From the NCBI GenBank assembly GCA_945949035.1, contig CAMFDH010000003.1, positions 1-20,750 on the forward strand: a DNA stretch of 20,750 nt, given 5' to 3'. The translations under genes were made by a program, and so were the position numbers. Of this stretch, positions 1-8,700 are shown piece by piece. The stretch is from an uncultured Actinomyces sp. Its GTDB lineage: Bacteria > Actinomycetota > Actinomycetes > Actinomycetales > Actinomycetaceae. Position 1 is the stretch's first letter, and each line of letters opens with the position of its first letter. Below the pieces are notes generated by a model. The model did no database searches. It had not been told where the DNA came from and worked only from the letters and a program-made list of their open reading frames with translations.

Positions 1-473
1 TGCAACCAGGAGAACACGGCCGCACCGACGTAGAGGGCGAGGACGATGAGCAGAATCTGTCCGAGGCGGTCAAAGTCGATACCGGAACCCGGCACGACAT
101 TCATCTTGGCGACCATGTCCGCCATCTCGGTCTGACCAGCGGCGCGTAGCCCCGCAACGGCCTGCTCGGTGGTGACGCCCTCGGGGATCTGCTTGGAGAT
201 GTACCCGGAGAAGAGTACGTCGGTGCCCTGGCCGAGGATGCGGGGGGCCATGACGGTGAGGACGACCGAGGCCGCCCCCACGATGGTCACGAGGATCATG
301 CGGGCCCAGTAGGGCTTCATCAGGCCCATCATGCGCCAGAACGAGGGCCAGAAATCCTTGGCCTTGCGGGCCACGCCCATGTCGAAGCCGCCGGAGTCAG
401 AGTTGTTGGCGGCCTCCTCGGCAATCTCGAGGACTTCTTCCTCGGAGAGGGGAGTCGGGTTTGCGTCGCTCAT
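1..473 (-). CDS. ABC transporter half (permease-ATPase), N-terminal part, cut by window edge
   Basis: Translating the minus strand from the ATG at 473 gives 157 residues open to the edge. They comprise an acidic cytoplasmic leader (begins MSDANPTPLSEEEVLEIAEE), an elbow helix (FWPSFWRMMGLMKPYWARM), a first membrane helix (ILVTIVGAASVVLTVMA), a roughly 60-residue mostly polar stretch, and the start of a second helix (ILLIVLALYVGAAVF). This is the N-terminus of a type IV ABC exporter; the ATPase domain lies outside the window. The start overlaps the stop of the upstream half-transporter by one base (TGATG), and a strong GGAGGT ribosome site sits about 7 bases upstream, so the two are co-translated and very likely form a heterodimer. 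The long loop between helices 1 and 2 resembles, from memory, the LmrD/EfrB/BmrD-like partner of such pairs. The substrate cannot be told. Confidence 0.85.
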   Translation of the reverse strand, partial: MSDANPTPLSEEEVLEIAEEAANNSDSGGFDMGVARKAKDFWPSFWRMMGLMKPYWARMILVTIVGAASVVLTVMAPRILGQGTDVLFSGYISKQIPEGVTTEQAVAGLRAAGQTEMADMVAKMNVVPGSGIDFDRLGQILLIVLALYVGAAVFSWL

Positions 474-2203
474 CAGGCCACCTCCGCCGAAAGCTGGGAC
501 TCAACAATCTCCACGTAGGTGGGGCTTGTTTCGAGTAGTTGGGTATGGGTGCCGGAGCCTACAATCTGGCCGTCCTCGAGCACCAGGATCTGTTCGGCAT
601 CGGTGATGGTTGAGATGCGCTGGGCAACAACGATCTTGGTGGTCTCCGGGAAGGCCTGCCACAGGGCGGCCCTCAGGCGGGCGTCAGTGGTGAGGTCGAG
701 GGCGGAGAAAGAGTCATCAAAAATGAGTACCTGTGGGCGGCGCACCAGGGCGCGGGCAATCGAGAGGCGCTGCGCCTGGCCTCCGGAGACGTTGGTGCCA
801 CCCTGGGAGATCTTGGCTTCCAGTTGGCCGTCCATCTTCGAGACAAAGTCTTCGGCCTGGGCGACGCGCAGGGCGTGCCACAGTTCCTCATCGGTGGCGT
901 CGGCCTTACCGAAGCGCAGGTTTGAAGCCACGGTTCCCGCGAAAAGAATCGGCTTCTGGGGGACGTAACCGATCGAAGACCACAGGGTCTCTAGATCCTG
1001 ACGACGCACGTCGACTCCGCCGACGAGGACGGCGCCTCCGGTGACGTCGAAGAGACGGGGAATGAGGTTGACCAGGGTGGTTTTGCCCGCTGCGGTTGAA
1101 CCGACGATCGCGGTGGTCTTACCCCTCGGAGCCGCGAAGGAAATATTGCTGATGACCGGTTCCTCTGCGTCGGGGAAGGTGAAGGAAACATCCTTCATCT
1201 CGACCTCGCCGGGGTGGGGCTGCTTGAAGACCGGGTCGGTGGGCTCCTCAAGGCTGGCCTGTGAGTTGAGGACCTCGCTGATGCGCTCTGCCGAGACGAC
1301 GGCGCGGGGGATCATCATGCCCATGAAGGTTGCCATGACGATTCCGAACAGGACCTGGGCGATGTACTGCATGAAGGCCATGATCGTTCCGACCTCCATG
1401 GTGCCCTGATCGATGCGGAAGGCACCAAACCAGATCACACCCGCGGTGGTGACATTCAGAATCAGCATCACGGCGGGGAAGAGGATGACAAACAGGGAGC
1501 CGACGTTACGACCGACCACCATGATGTCGGTGTTGGCGACCAGGAAGCGACCGGCCTCGATCCGTTCCCGAACGAAGGCGCGGATGACGCGCACGCCGGT
1601 CAGTTGCTCACGCAGCACGCGGTTAACGGCATCTAGGCGCTCCTGGTACTCGCGGAACAGGGGGATCAGGCGCAGCATGAGCAGGCCGGAGACCAGCATG
1701 AGAACGGGGATGGCAACGGCCAGCACCCACGAGAGTTGGACATCTTGGCGCAGCGCCATGATGATGCCGCCGATAGCCATCAGCGGGGCCATGACCAGCA
1801 TGGTTGACCCCATCATGGCCAGCATCTGCACCTGCTGGATGTCATTGGTGTTGCGGGTGATCAGTGAACCCGGGCCGAACTGGTTGACCTCTCGCTCGGA
1901 GAAGCTGGAGACCTTGGCGTAAACCGCGTTGCGCAGGTCGCGTCCCATGGCCATGGAGGCGCGCGCCGCCAGCACCAGGGAGATGATCGAGGCGGTAATC
2001 TGAATAAACGAGATGGCAAGCATCCAGCCGCCCCGCATCCAGATCAGGCCGATATCGCCCCGGGCCACGCCCTGGTCGATGATCTGGGCGTTGAGGGTGG
2101 GCAGGTACAGGTTGGCAATTACCGAGGCCATCTGAAAGACGACGACCCCGATGAAGTACCACCTGTACGGCCGAAGGTACTTAGCCAGTAGTTTTCCAAG
2201 CAT
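473..2203 (-). CDS. ABC exporter half with degenerate nucleotide-binding site
   Basis: A 576-residue fused permease-ATPase, normal for a half-size exporter. Six membrane helices fill roughly residues 1-310; the ATPase follows. Visible motifs are Walker A GSTAAGKTT (Lys374), Q-loop GYVPQKP, signature VSGGQAQR near 470, Walker B VLIFDDSFSALD and switch VVAQRIST. The residue after the Walker B Asp is Asp497, not the catalytic Glu, and the switch residue is Gln528, not His. Both changes are typical of the degenerate half of heterodimeric exporters such as TM287/288, LmrCD and BmrCD. The start at 2203 was chosen because AGGA lies 8 bases upstream and the protein then begins MLGKLLAKYLRPYRWY; a GTG at 2254 and an ATG at 2212 are also in frame. 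It is the first gene of a two-gene operon. Role inferred: export of drugs, peptides or lipids. Confidence 0.9.
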   Translation of the reverse strand: MLGKLLAKYLRPYRWYFIGVVVFQMASVIANLYLPTLNAQIIDQGVARGDIGLIWMRGGWMLAISFIQITASIISLVLAARASMAMGRDLRNAVYAKVSSFSEREVNQFGPGSLITRNTNDIQQVQMLAMMGSTMLVMAPLMAIGGIIMALRQDVQLSWVLAVAIPVLMLVSGLLMLRLIPLFREYQERLDAVNRVLREQLTGVRVIRAFVRERIEAGRFLVANTDIMVVGRNVGSLFVILFPAVMLILNVTTAGVIWFGAFRIDQGTMEVGTIMAFMQYIAQVLFGIVMATFMGMMIPRAVVSAERISEVLNSQASLEEPTDPVFKQPHPGEVEMKDVSFTFPDAEEPVISNISFAAPRGKTTAIVGSTAAGKTTLVNLIPRLFDVTGGAVLVGGVDVRRQDLETLWSSIGYVPQKPILFAGTVASNLRFGKADATDEELWHALRVAQAEDFVSKMDGQLEAKISQGGTNVSGGQAQRLSIARALVRRPQVLIFDDSFSALDLTTDARLRAALWQAFPETTKIVVAQRISTITDAEQILVLEDGQIVGSGTHTQLLETSPTYVEIVESQLSAEVA

Positions 2204-2395
2204 GATATGCATCCTAGATGCCCAAATACGAGGCGCTCTAGTGCCTTTATTCACCGAACTTGCCAGCGGCTAGAATTCCTCACAAGTAGGCCAAAGTCGC
2301 CCAGATCACGCTTGGTAAGTTTTCTACCTAAACCAAGCAATCTGTGTTGTGAAGTAACATAGAAGAGGTCGTTTACGCCAAGGAAGGTTGCCGAC
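2204..2395. promoter_or_regulatory. Divergent intergenic region between ABC exporter and flavoprotein genes
   Basis: These 192 bases separate two genes read away from each other, so they must carry both promoters. On the plus strand a weak -10-like TAACAT lies at 2355-2360 with no convincing -35. The flavoprotein gene has a clear ribosome site (AAGGAAGG, 2380-2387) 8 bases before its ATG. I see no good promoter for the minus strand. A 7-bp inverted repeat (listed separately) sits upstream of the TAACAT box. Composition is more A/T-rich than the flanking genes, as expected of a control region. Confidence 0.55.
2310..2338. repeat. Inverted repeat GCTTGGT-N15-ACCAAGC, possible operator
   Basis: The arms GCTTGGT (2310-2316) and ACCAAGC (2332-2338) are perfect reverse complements separated by 15 bases. 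A second, inner pair GGTA (2314-2317) / TACC (2325-2328) could form instead. The repeat lies just upstream of the candidate -10 of the flavoprotein gene, a plausible place for a regulator. No U-run follows, so it is not an intrinsic terminator. A 7-bp repeat is close to what chance can give. Confidence 0.35.
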
Positions 2396-5284
2396 ATGTC
2401 CCAGACAGTGATGACGAGGACGCAGGTGCTCAAGGCAGAAGCAGCTCCCGAGCAGGGAATCACCCCCGGGCTCACAGGTAGGGCCGCAGCTGCAGTCGAG
2501 GAACTCTACCGCCGCACCATGGCCCACGACGCCTCCCACTTCCTCAAGTACCCGGACCGGGTCTGCCAGGTCGGAAGCGCCGCAGAGATGGCGGAACTGT
2601 TCCAAGAGGTGACCGCCGAAGGCTCGCACATCACCTTCCGCGCCGGGGGCACAAGCCTCAACGGCCAGGGCCAAACCGACAGCGTCCTCGTCGACACCCG
2701 CACCTCATTCAAGGCCACTGTCCCCCTCGACGGTGGGGAGCGGATCTGGAGCCAACCCGGCGTCACCATCCGCCACCTCAACACGGTCCTGAAGCGCCAC
2801 CGGCGCCAAATGGGCCCGGACCCGGCCAGCGAGATTGCGGCCACCGTCGGCGGCGTCCTCGCCAACAACGCCTCGGGGATGTCCTGTGGAACCGAGTACA
2901 ACTCCTACCGCATGCTCGACTCCCTCGAGTTTGTCCTACCCTCCGGCACCATCATCAACACCGCCGACCCGGAGGCCGATCAGGTGTTTGCCGAGGCCGA
3001 ACCACACCTGTACATCACCCTGACCAAGCTGCGTCACTTCCTGCGCGGCCGCCCCGACCTCGTCAAAGAGATTCGCCGCCAGTTCTCCATGAAGAACACC
3101 ATGGGCTACGGCCTCAACTCATTCCTCGACTTTGAGCAGCCGGTGCAGATCTTCGCCCACCTCCTCATCGGCAGCGAGGGGACTCTGGGGTTCATCTCCG
3201 AAGCCATCTTCAAGACGCTGCCCGTGCGTGAGAAGATCGCCACCGGTCTGTGGGTCTTCCCCGACGTGGAACGGGCCTGCGCCGCGATTCCCCAGCTGGT
3301 CGCGACCGGCGCCTCCGCCCTCGAGCTGATGGACTCCCGTTCCCTCACCGTCGCGCAGTCTTTCACCGGGGTTCCCGAGGTCGTCTCCGCCATCGACGTG
3401 GTCGATCACGCCGCCCTCCTCATCGAATACCAGGCGGATGACGAGGACGAACTGCGCGAACAGATCGCCAAGGCTGAGCAGATCGCAGCAGAACTGAACC
3501 TGGAGTCCTCCTTCACCTCCGACCCGGCGATCCGGGCGGGAATGTGGACGGTACGCAAGGGTCTCTACACCACCGTGGCTGGCGCCCGCGAACCAGGGGT
3601 CACCGCCCTCCTTGAAGACATCGCGGTCCCCGTCGACAACCTGGCCGCCACCGTCAGTACCCTCTCGAAGCTGCTGGCCCAGTTCGGCTACAACGACGCG
3701 GTCATCTTCGGTCACGCCAAGGACGGCAACCTGCACTTCATGCTCACCGACAACTTTGATGAGGCCGAGGGGTGCCAGCGCCTGCGCGACTTCACCGAAG
3801 CCATGGTCGAAATGGTTCTTGAAGCGGGAGGCACACTCAAGGCCGAACACGGCACCGGTCGCGCCATGTCCCCCTTCGTGGAGCGCCAGTACGGGGCCGA
3901 ACTCTACGGAGTCATGGTTGATGTCAAGCGCGCAGCCGACCCGCGCAACATCCTCAACCCCGGCGTCATCATCACCGACGACCCCGAGATCCACCTGAGG
4001 GACGTCAAGACCACCCCCGGTGTCGACCCGCTGGTGGACCGCTGCGTTGAGTGCGGCTACTGCGAACCCTCCTGCCCCAGCCAGCGGCTGACGCTGACCC
4101 CGAGGACCAGAATCGTGGCCGAACGAGAAATCGCCATGGCAACGATGCGTGGCAATCACGAGATGGCTGACCTGCTTGACAGTGCCTTCCAGTACGCCGG
4201 AGTGGACACCTGCGCCGTTGACGGAATGTGCCTGACGGCCTGCCCCCTGGGGATCAACACCGGCGACCTGGTGCGCCAGGAACGTAAGGAACGGGCACCG
4301 CTTGCGGCCCGCGGCATCTGGACCCTGGCGGCTCAGCAGTGGTCCCTGGTCACGCAGGGCGCCGCCCTCGCCCTCAATGTCGCCAAGGTGCTGCCCGCTG
4401 GACTGGTTGAAGGAACGACCCGGGTGATGCGCTCCGTCCTCGGCGAGAACCAGATGCCGCTGTGGACGCCTGACCTGCCGGGTGGGGGAACCTCGCGGAA
4501 GAAGGTGGCCCTGGACTACCTGCGTGGCGGAAGTGGCGCTGCCGTTCCAGAGGCGGTCTACCTTCCCTCCTGCCTCAACACCATGTTTGCCCCGGCCCCG
4601 CTTCCCGGTGGGGAGGGGACGGCTAAGGGTGGCAACACCCAGGCGGATTTCCAGGAGCTGTGCCGTAAGGCCGGGGTACGACTGCTGATCCCTTCAGACA
4701 TTGATTCGCTGTGCTGCGGAACCCCCTGGTCTTCCAAGGGCATCGCGGACGGCTACGAGATCATGCGGGAGAGGGTCATCGCCTCGATGCGTCGCTCCAC
4801 GGGCGGCGGACGAGTGCCCATTGTCTGCGACAACTCCTCGTGCACCGAGGGGCTGGTGAAGATGCTGCGCGACGCCGGCCTCACCGTGATTGACTCACCG
4901 GTGTTCCTGCGCGACGTCATTCTGCCGCGCCTGGAAGGTGAAGTTGGCGAGTACCCCTGGGACAACGTCATTCTGCACCCCACCTGCTCAACCACCCACC
5001 TCGGTTCGACCGCTGCGGTAGAAGAGGTGGCGGGCGTCCTGGGTGAAGAGGTGCGAATCCCCGACAACTGGGGTTGCTGTGCATTTGCTGGTGACCGCGG
5101 CATGCTCTTGCCTGAACTGACCGAATCAGCGACCGGGCCGGAGTCCGCCGAAGTGGTGGAACACAGCCACGGTGACACTACGCTGCACGTCTCCAGCAAC
5201 CGCACCTGCGAAATAGGGATGACGAGGGCGACCGGCGAAGAGTACGTCAGTCTGATTTCAGCGGTGGCGAGGACGGTGCGGTAA
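2396..5284 (+). CDS. FAD-linked D-2-hydroxyacid dehydrogenase fused to Fe-S/CCG domains (D-lactate dehydrogenase or YdiJ type)
   Basis: A 962-residue flavoprotein. The N-terminal half is a VAO-type FAD domain (RAGGTSLNGQ near 83; IAATVGGVLANNASG near 150-164) followed by the FAD-oxidase C-terminal domain with GHAKDGNLHF near 440 and EHGTGR near 484, typical of GlcD/D-lactate dehydrogenases. Next comes a ferredoxin-like part: CVECGYCEPSCP from Cys550 and CAVDGMCLTACP from Cys606. The second cluster has Asp where a fourth Cys is usual, which I recall is also the case in E. coli YdiJ. Two CCG-type domains end the protein (Cys726, Cys773-774, Cys864, Cys894-895). It probably oxidises a D-2-hydroxyacid such as D-lactate or D-2-hydroxyglutarate and passes electrons through Fe-S clusters to the quinone pool; the substrate is inferred only. 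No membrane helices are evident. The ATG is preceded by AAGGAAGG. The 3' end overlaps acpS by 38 bases. Confidence 0.92.
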   Translation: MSQTVMTRTQVLKAEAAPEQGITPGLTGRAAAAVEELYRRTMAHDASHFLKYPDRVCQVGSAAEMAELFQEVTAEGSHITFRAGGTSLNGQGQTDSVLVDTRTSFKATVPLDGGERIWSQPGVTIRHLNTVLKRHRRQMGPDPASEIAATVGGVLANNASGMSCGTEYNSYRMLDSLEFVLPSGTIINTADPEADQVFAEAEPHLYITLTKLRHFLRGRPDLVKEIRRQFSMKNTMGYGLNSFLDFEQPVQIFAHLLIGSEGTLGFISEAIFKTLPVREKIATGLWVFPDVERACAAIPQLVATGASALELMDSRSLTVAQSFTGVPEVVSAIDVVDHAALLIEYQADDEDELREQIAKAEQIAAELNLESSFTSDPAIRAGMWTVRKGLYTTVAGAREPGVTALLEDIAVPVDNLAATVSTLSKLLAQFGYNDAVIFGHAKDGNLHFMLTDNFDEAEGCQRLRDFTEAMVEMVLEAGGTLKAEHGTGRAMSPFVERQYGAELYGVMVDVKRAADPRNILNPGVIITDDPEIHLRDVKTTPGVDPLVDRCVECGYCEPSCPSQRLTLTPRTRIVAEREIAMATMRGNHEMADLLDSAFQYAGVDTCAVDGMCLTACPLGINTGDLVRQERKERAPLAARGIWTLAAQQWSLVTQGAALALNVAKVLPAGLVEGTTRVMRSVLGENQMPLWTPDLPGGGTSRKKVALDYLRGGSGAAVPEAVYLPSCLNTMFAPAPLPGGEGTAKGGNTQADFQELCRKAGVRLLIPSDIDSLCCGTPWSSKGIADGYEIMRERVIASMRRSTGGGRVPIVCDNSSCTEGLVKMLRDAGLTVIDSPVFLRDVILPRLEGEVGEYPWDNVILHPTCSTTHLGSTAAVEEVAGVLGEEVRIPDNWGCCAFAGDRGMLLPELTESATGPESAEVVEHSHGDTTLHVSSNRTCEIGMTRATGEEYVSLISAVARTVR

Positions 5285-5750
5285 GAACCGCCAGCGCGGA
5301 GGCGTAATCCCCGTCGTGGGAGGCGCTTATCAACCAGGTGGCCCCCGCGGTGAAGTCACGGGTGAAGGCCGCCTCGGTTGCGCCGAGGAGTCTCAGCCCA
5401 GGCGCTCCCGAGGGGGAGTGGGTGACACTGAACTCCGCCCAGTTGATTTCCTGTCCGGCCAGGGGAAGTGGCAGTGAGAGTTGTTCGAGGGCGCCCACCC
5501 ACGCCTTGAGCGCCGCTTCCTTGACTGCCCACAGCGCCGCGAGGTGCTGGGACAGGGAGTCTCCCTTTTCGTGGGCCCGGGCTGTGGCACGGCGTAGCTC
5601 CCGGGAGGTGAACACGGCACCCGGCTGGGAGAACCGAGAGCCGGGCAGCTCGAGTTGAGCCGTGAAGGTGGGGACGTGGACCAGGTCTGTGCCCACGCCA
5701 AGCACCCCCGGGATCACCGGGACTGCGGGGGTGCTTGGCTGTGGGGTCAC
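5247..5750 (-). CDS. acpS: Holo-[acyl-carrier-protein] synthase (phosphopantetheinyl transferase)
   Basis: The product has 167 residues, slightly longer than usual AcpS proteins. The two signature motifs are present: LGVGTDLVHVP near residues 17-27 (metal-binding Asp in GTDL) and LWAVKEAALKAW near 73-84 (Glu and Lys of the WxxKEA motif), plus FTSREL and a C-terminal ISASHDGDYA. It transfers 4'-phosphopantetheine from CoA to a Ser in an acyl carrier domain. The gene follows fas by 3 bases, and the megasynthase ACP domain is the obvious target, because FAS itself has no visible transferase domain. The pairing matches mycobacterial fas-acpS. The start is uncertain: GTG at 5750 has AGGG 8 bases upstream, but GTG at 5717 or 5705 would give an N-terminus closer to the family. 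A perfect 14-bp hairpin lies over these codons. Confidence 0.9.
   Translation of the reverse strand: MTPQPSTPAVPVIPGVLGVGTDLVHVPTFTAQLELPGSRFSQPGAVFTSRELRRATARAHEKGDSLSQHLAALWAVKEAALKAWVGALEQLSLPLPLAGQEINWAEFSVTHSPSGAPGLRLLGATEAAFTRDFTAGATWLISASHDGDYASALAVLTAPSSPPLKSD
5697..5739 (-). repeat. 14-bp perfect inverted repeat over the 5' codons of acpS
   Basis: The arms are GCCAAGCACCCCCG (5697-5710) and CGGGGGTGCTTGGC (5726-5739), exact reverse complements around a 15-base loop. In the fas-acpS transcript the stem starts about 9 bases after the first candidate GTG of acpS, inside the footprint of an initiating ribosome. No U-run follows on either strand, so a classical intrinsic terminator is unlikely. 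It could restrain acpS translation, protect the end of the fas message against nucleases, or expose the in-loop GTG at 5717. Function is inferred only. Confidence 0.6.
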
Positions 5751-5753
5751 GGG

Positions 5754-8700
5754 TTAGGCCCTGGCGTAGCGTCCGTCGGCGCCGAGGCGTGCCTGCGGAT
5801 CCAGCAGCATGGCGGCTTCAGCTTCCTTGGCTACCCGTCCGCCCTCGGCGGGCAGGCGGCGGTCGGGGGCGGCGGTGAAGAGGTCGCCGCGACCCAGCAT
5901 GCCGGCCTCGAGGTCGTGGGCTCCGTCCTCCAGGCGGGCGAGGGCCCGGTTGCGCCAGGCTTCCCGAGCCTCCTCGCCGAGGTTGCCAGCCACGGCGGCC
6001 TCAAAGGCGCCGGGGTGAGCCAGGGCCAGCAGGGAGGAGACGTGGCCGAACCCGAGCGAGGTGACCAGCGCGGCCTTGACGGTTCCGAGCGCCGCGATCT
6101 GGAGGGGCTGCTTGAGCCACACCAGCCAGGGGTTGTCTGCCAGCGCCTCATCGACACAGTCGAGGGACTTGTTGGCGGGAAGGACCCCGTCGCGGAACAC
6201 CTGGCCGACGCCAGAGATCTGGAAGACGCAGGCCCCACCCTTGGCGTGACCGGTCACCGATTTCTGCGAGACAACGAACATCGGGTTGCCGGGGGTACGC
6301 CCCAGGGCCCGAGCGACCCGGGTGTGCAGGTCGGATTCGTTGGGATCATTGGCGTTGGTGGAGGTGTCGTGCTTCGAGAGGAACGCCACGTCATCGGCGG
6401 TGAGGCCGAGTCGGTCCAGGGCTTTCGCCAGGCGAGAGTCGGTTCCGCCACGGGCGGCAGCCAGTGCCCCCAGTCCCGGAGCCGGGATCGAGGTGTGGAT
6501 ACCGTCCGAGAAGGACTGGGCGTAGGCCACCACGGAGAGGACCGGCAGCCCGAGTTCCGCAGCCAGGTCACCGCGGGCGAGAAGAATGGTGCCTCCGCCC
6601 TGCGACTCAATGAAGCCGCCGCGACGGCGGTCATTGGCCCGGCTGTAGAAGCGTTCCTCGATGCCCTTGGCCGCCATCTCCTTGGAGTTGGCTGTGGCGT
6701 TCATCGAACCGAAGCCGACCAGCGACTCGACCGAGAGGTCATCGGTTGCTCCCGCCACGACGAACTTGGCCTTGCCGGTGTGGATCTTGTCGAGGGCGTC
6801 CTCGACCGAAACCGCGGCGGTGGCGCAGGCGGACACCGGCTGGACCATGGGTCCGTAACCACCGATGAAGTTCTGCATGGTGTGTGCCGCCACCACGTTC
6901 GGCAGGGTTTCCTGCAGGACATCCTGCGGGTACTCCTCACCGAGGAAGCGGTCGACAAACAGCTTGCGCATCGAAGTCATGCCACCGAAACCGGTGCCCT
7001 GAGTCGAGGCCACATCGGCCGGGTGAACGGCCTGCAGCAGCTCTGCGGGAGAGAAGCCCGCGGTGAGGAAGGCATCCACGGCACTGACCAGGTTCCAGGC
7101 CGCAATGCGGTCCATTCCCTCGAGAAGCGCTGGGGACAGTCCCCACTTGGAGGCGTCGTAACCGGTGGGGAACTGGCCGCCGACAGTGCGGGACAGGGTG
7201 GCGCGACGCGGTAGTCGAGCCTCGGCTCCGGCCAGTCGCGTCACCTCCCACTCGCCGTCTTCGAGGGGACGGATCCGGGTGAGGCGCTCGTCCTCAATCA
7301 CGTAGGACCGGGCGGTCTCCTGATCCGGAACCGTGAAGGTGACATCGGTGTTGAGGAACACCGCCGCATCCTCCTGTGAACCAAGGTCGACAATCCCGGC
7401 GTCGGTGATGAAGGAGCGCACGCCCGAGCGGGCCACGACCTCGTCACGGTAGCGATCGAAGATGTCGCCCGGCTCCACCAGGGTGCCGCTCTCGTCATAC
7501 CAACCGGAAGCGGGGGAATCCTGCCAGGTCACCAGACCCATCATCCAGGCCAGTTCGAGGACGCCGGCGGGGGTCAGTTCGACCTCGCCGTCAGACTCGA
7601 TACCGATCTCTGCCTGCCAGCGGGTGCGGGCTGAACCCCAGGGTCCGACCTCACCGAGGCCAACCACCACAACCATGTCCTCAAGCCTCGCGTCAACCCC
7701 GGCCCATTCAGCCGGGTCGTACGAGGCCAGGGTGGGACGGGCCGGAGAGGGCAGAGCGGGGATCAGCAGACCCTCGGCCTCTGCCACAACTTCGGCTGCG
7801 GCGGCGGCTTCGGCATCAGCCAGAGCTGCGGCCTGCAGGGCCTTGAAGTCGACACCGGCTCCCAGACCACCGGTCAGGTCAACATCGAGGGGGGCGAGCG
7901 CTGCGGTGGCACGGGCCTCCGCGGTGCAGAGGTCGATCAGCTCATCAGCCATCTCCTCTGTGGTGTAGGTGCGGATCCCGGCTTCGCGGGCAGCGGGGGC
8001 CAGGGCGTCGTTTCCACCCATGAGGCCGGTGCCCTGAACCCAACCGATCTTCGGGTGGGCGAGGGTGGTGCCGCCGGCCCAGACCGGTTCCACGAACCAG
8101 CGGTTGGTGATGGCATCGAAGGCAGCCTTGGTTTCACCGTAGGCTCCGTCCCCACCGAACATGCCGCGGTTGGGTGAACCCGGCAGAACGACGTGCACCC
8201 GAGCCGGGTTGGCACTCTTGTTGGCGAGATCGGCTAGGCCGCTGATCGCCCGCTCCACGCTCCACAGCAGCAGTCGTGCTTGAGCCTCAGAGGTTTCTCC
8301 GGCATCGGCCATTGAGCCCATGACTGGGGGAGCCGCGAAGGGGAAGAAGAGGTCGGGAACCAGGGCGGGCTTGACGACCTCCTTGGTGGCGCCAACGACC
8401 TTGGTTTCCTCGGTGCCGATCCACTCTACGAGGGCGTCAACATCGCGGTAGGACGCGAGGTTGGCTGGAACCAGCCACAGGGCAGCCCCCGCAGCGGCGT
8501 TCTTTCGGTAGAGCTCCTTGGCAAAGGCGAGGCGAGCCGCATCAACCTTGGAGGAGGTGGCGATTACGGTTGCACCACCCTGCAGGAGGCGCGCGGTGAC
8601 CGCACCGGCAATGGAAGCCGGGGTTACCCCGGTGACCACCGCGACCTGACCGGCGAAGGGAAGCTCCGGGGTCTGGGTCGCAAGCTGCGCGGCCTCAAGG

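Noticed and set aside
3119..4159. A 346-codon open frame opposite the flavoprotein gene
   Set aside because: Antisense to conserved FAD and Fe-S domains; its composition (Gly, Asp, Val, His) mirrors third-position GC bias and it shows no motif.
5697..5739. Intrinsic terminator between fas and acpS
   Set aside because: The stem is strong but no T-run follows on either strand, and the sequence is in the acpS frame; kept instead as a possible regulatory hairpin.
5655..7214. A 519-codon open frame on the plus strand opposite the end of fas
   Set aside because: It lies wholly antisense to conserved FAS ketosynthase codons and acpS; Gly/Val/Arg/His-rich composition with no domain is typical of frames opposite GC-rich genes.
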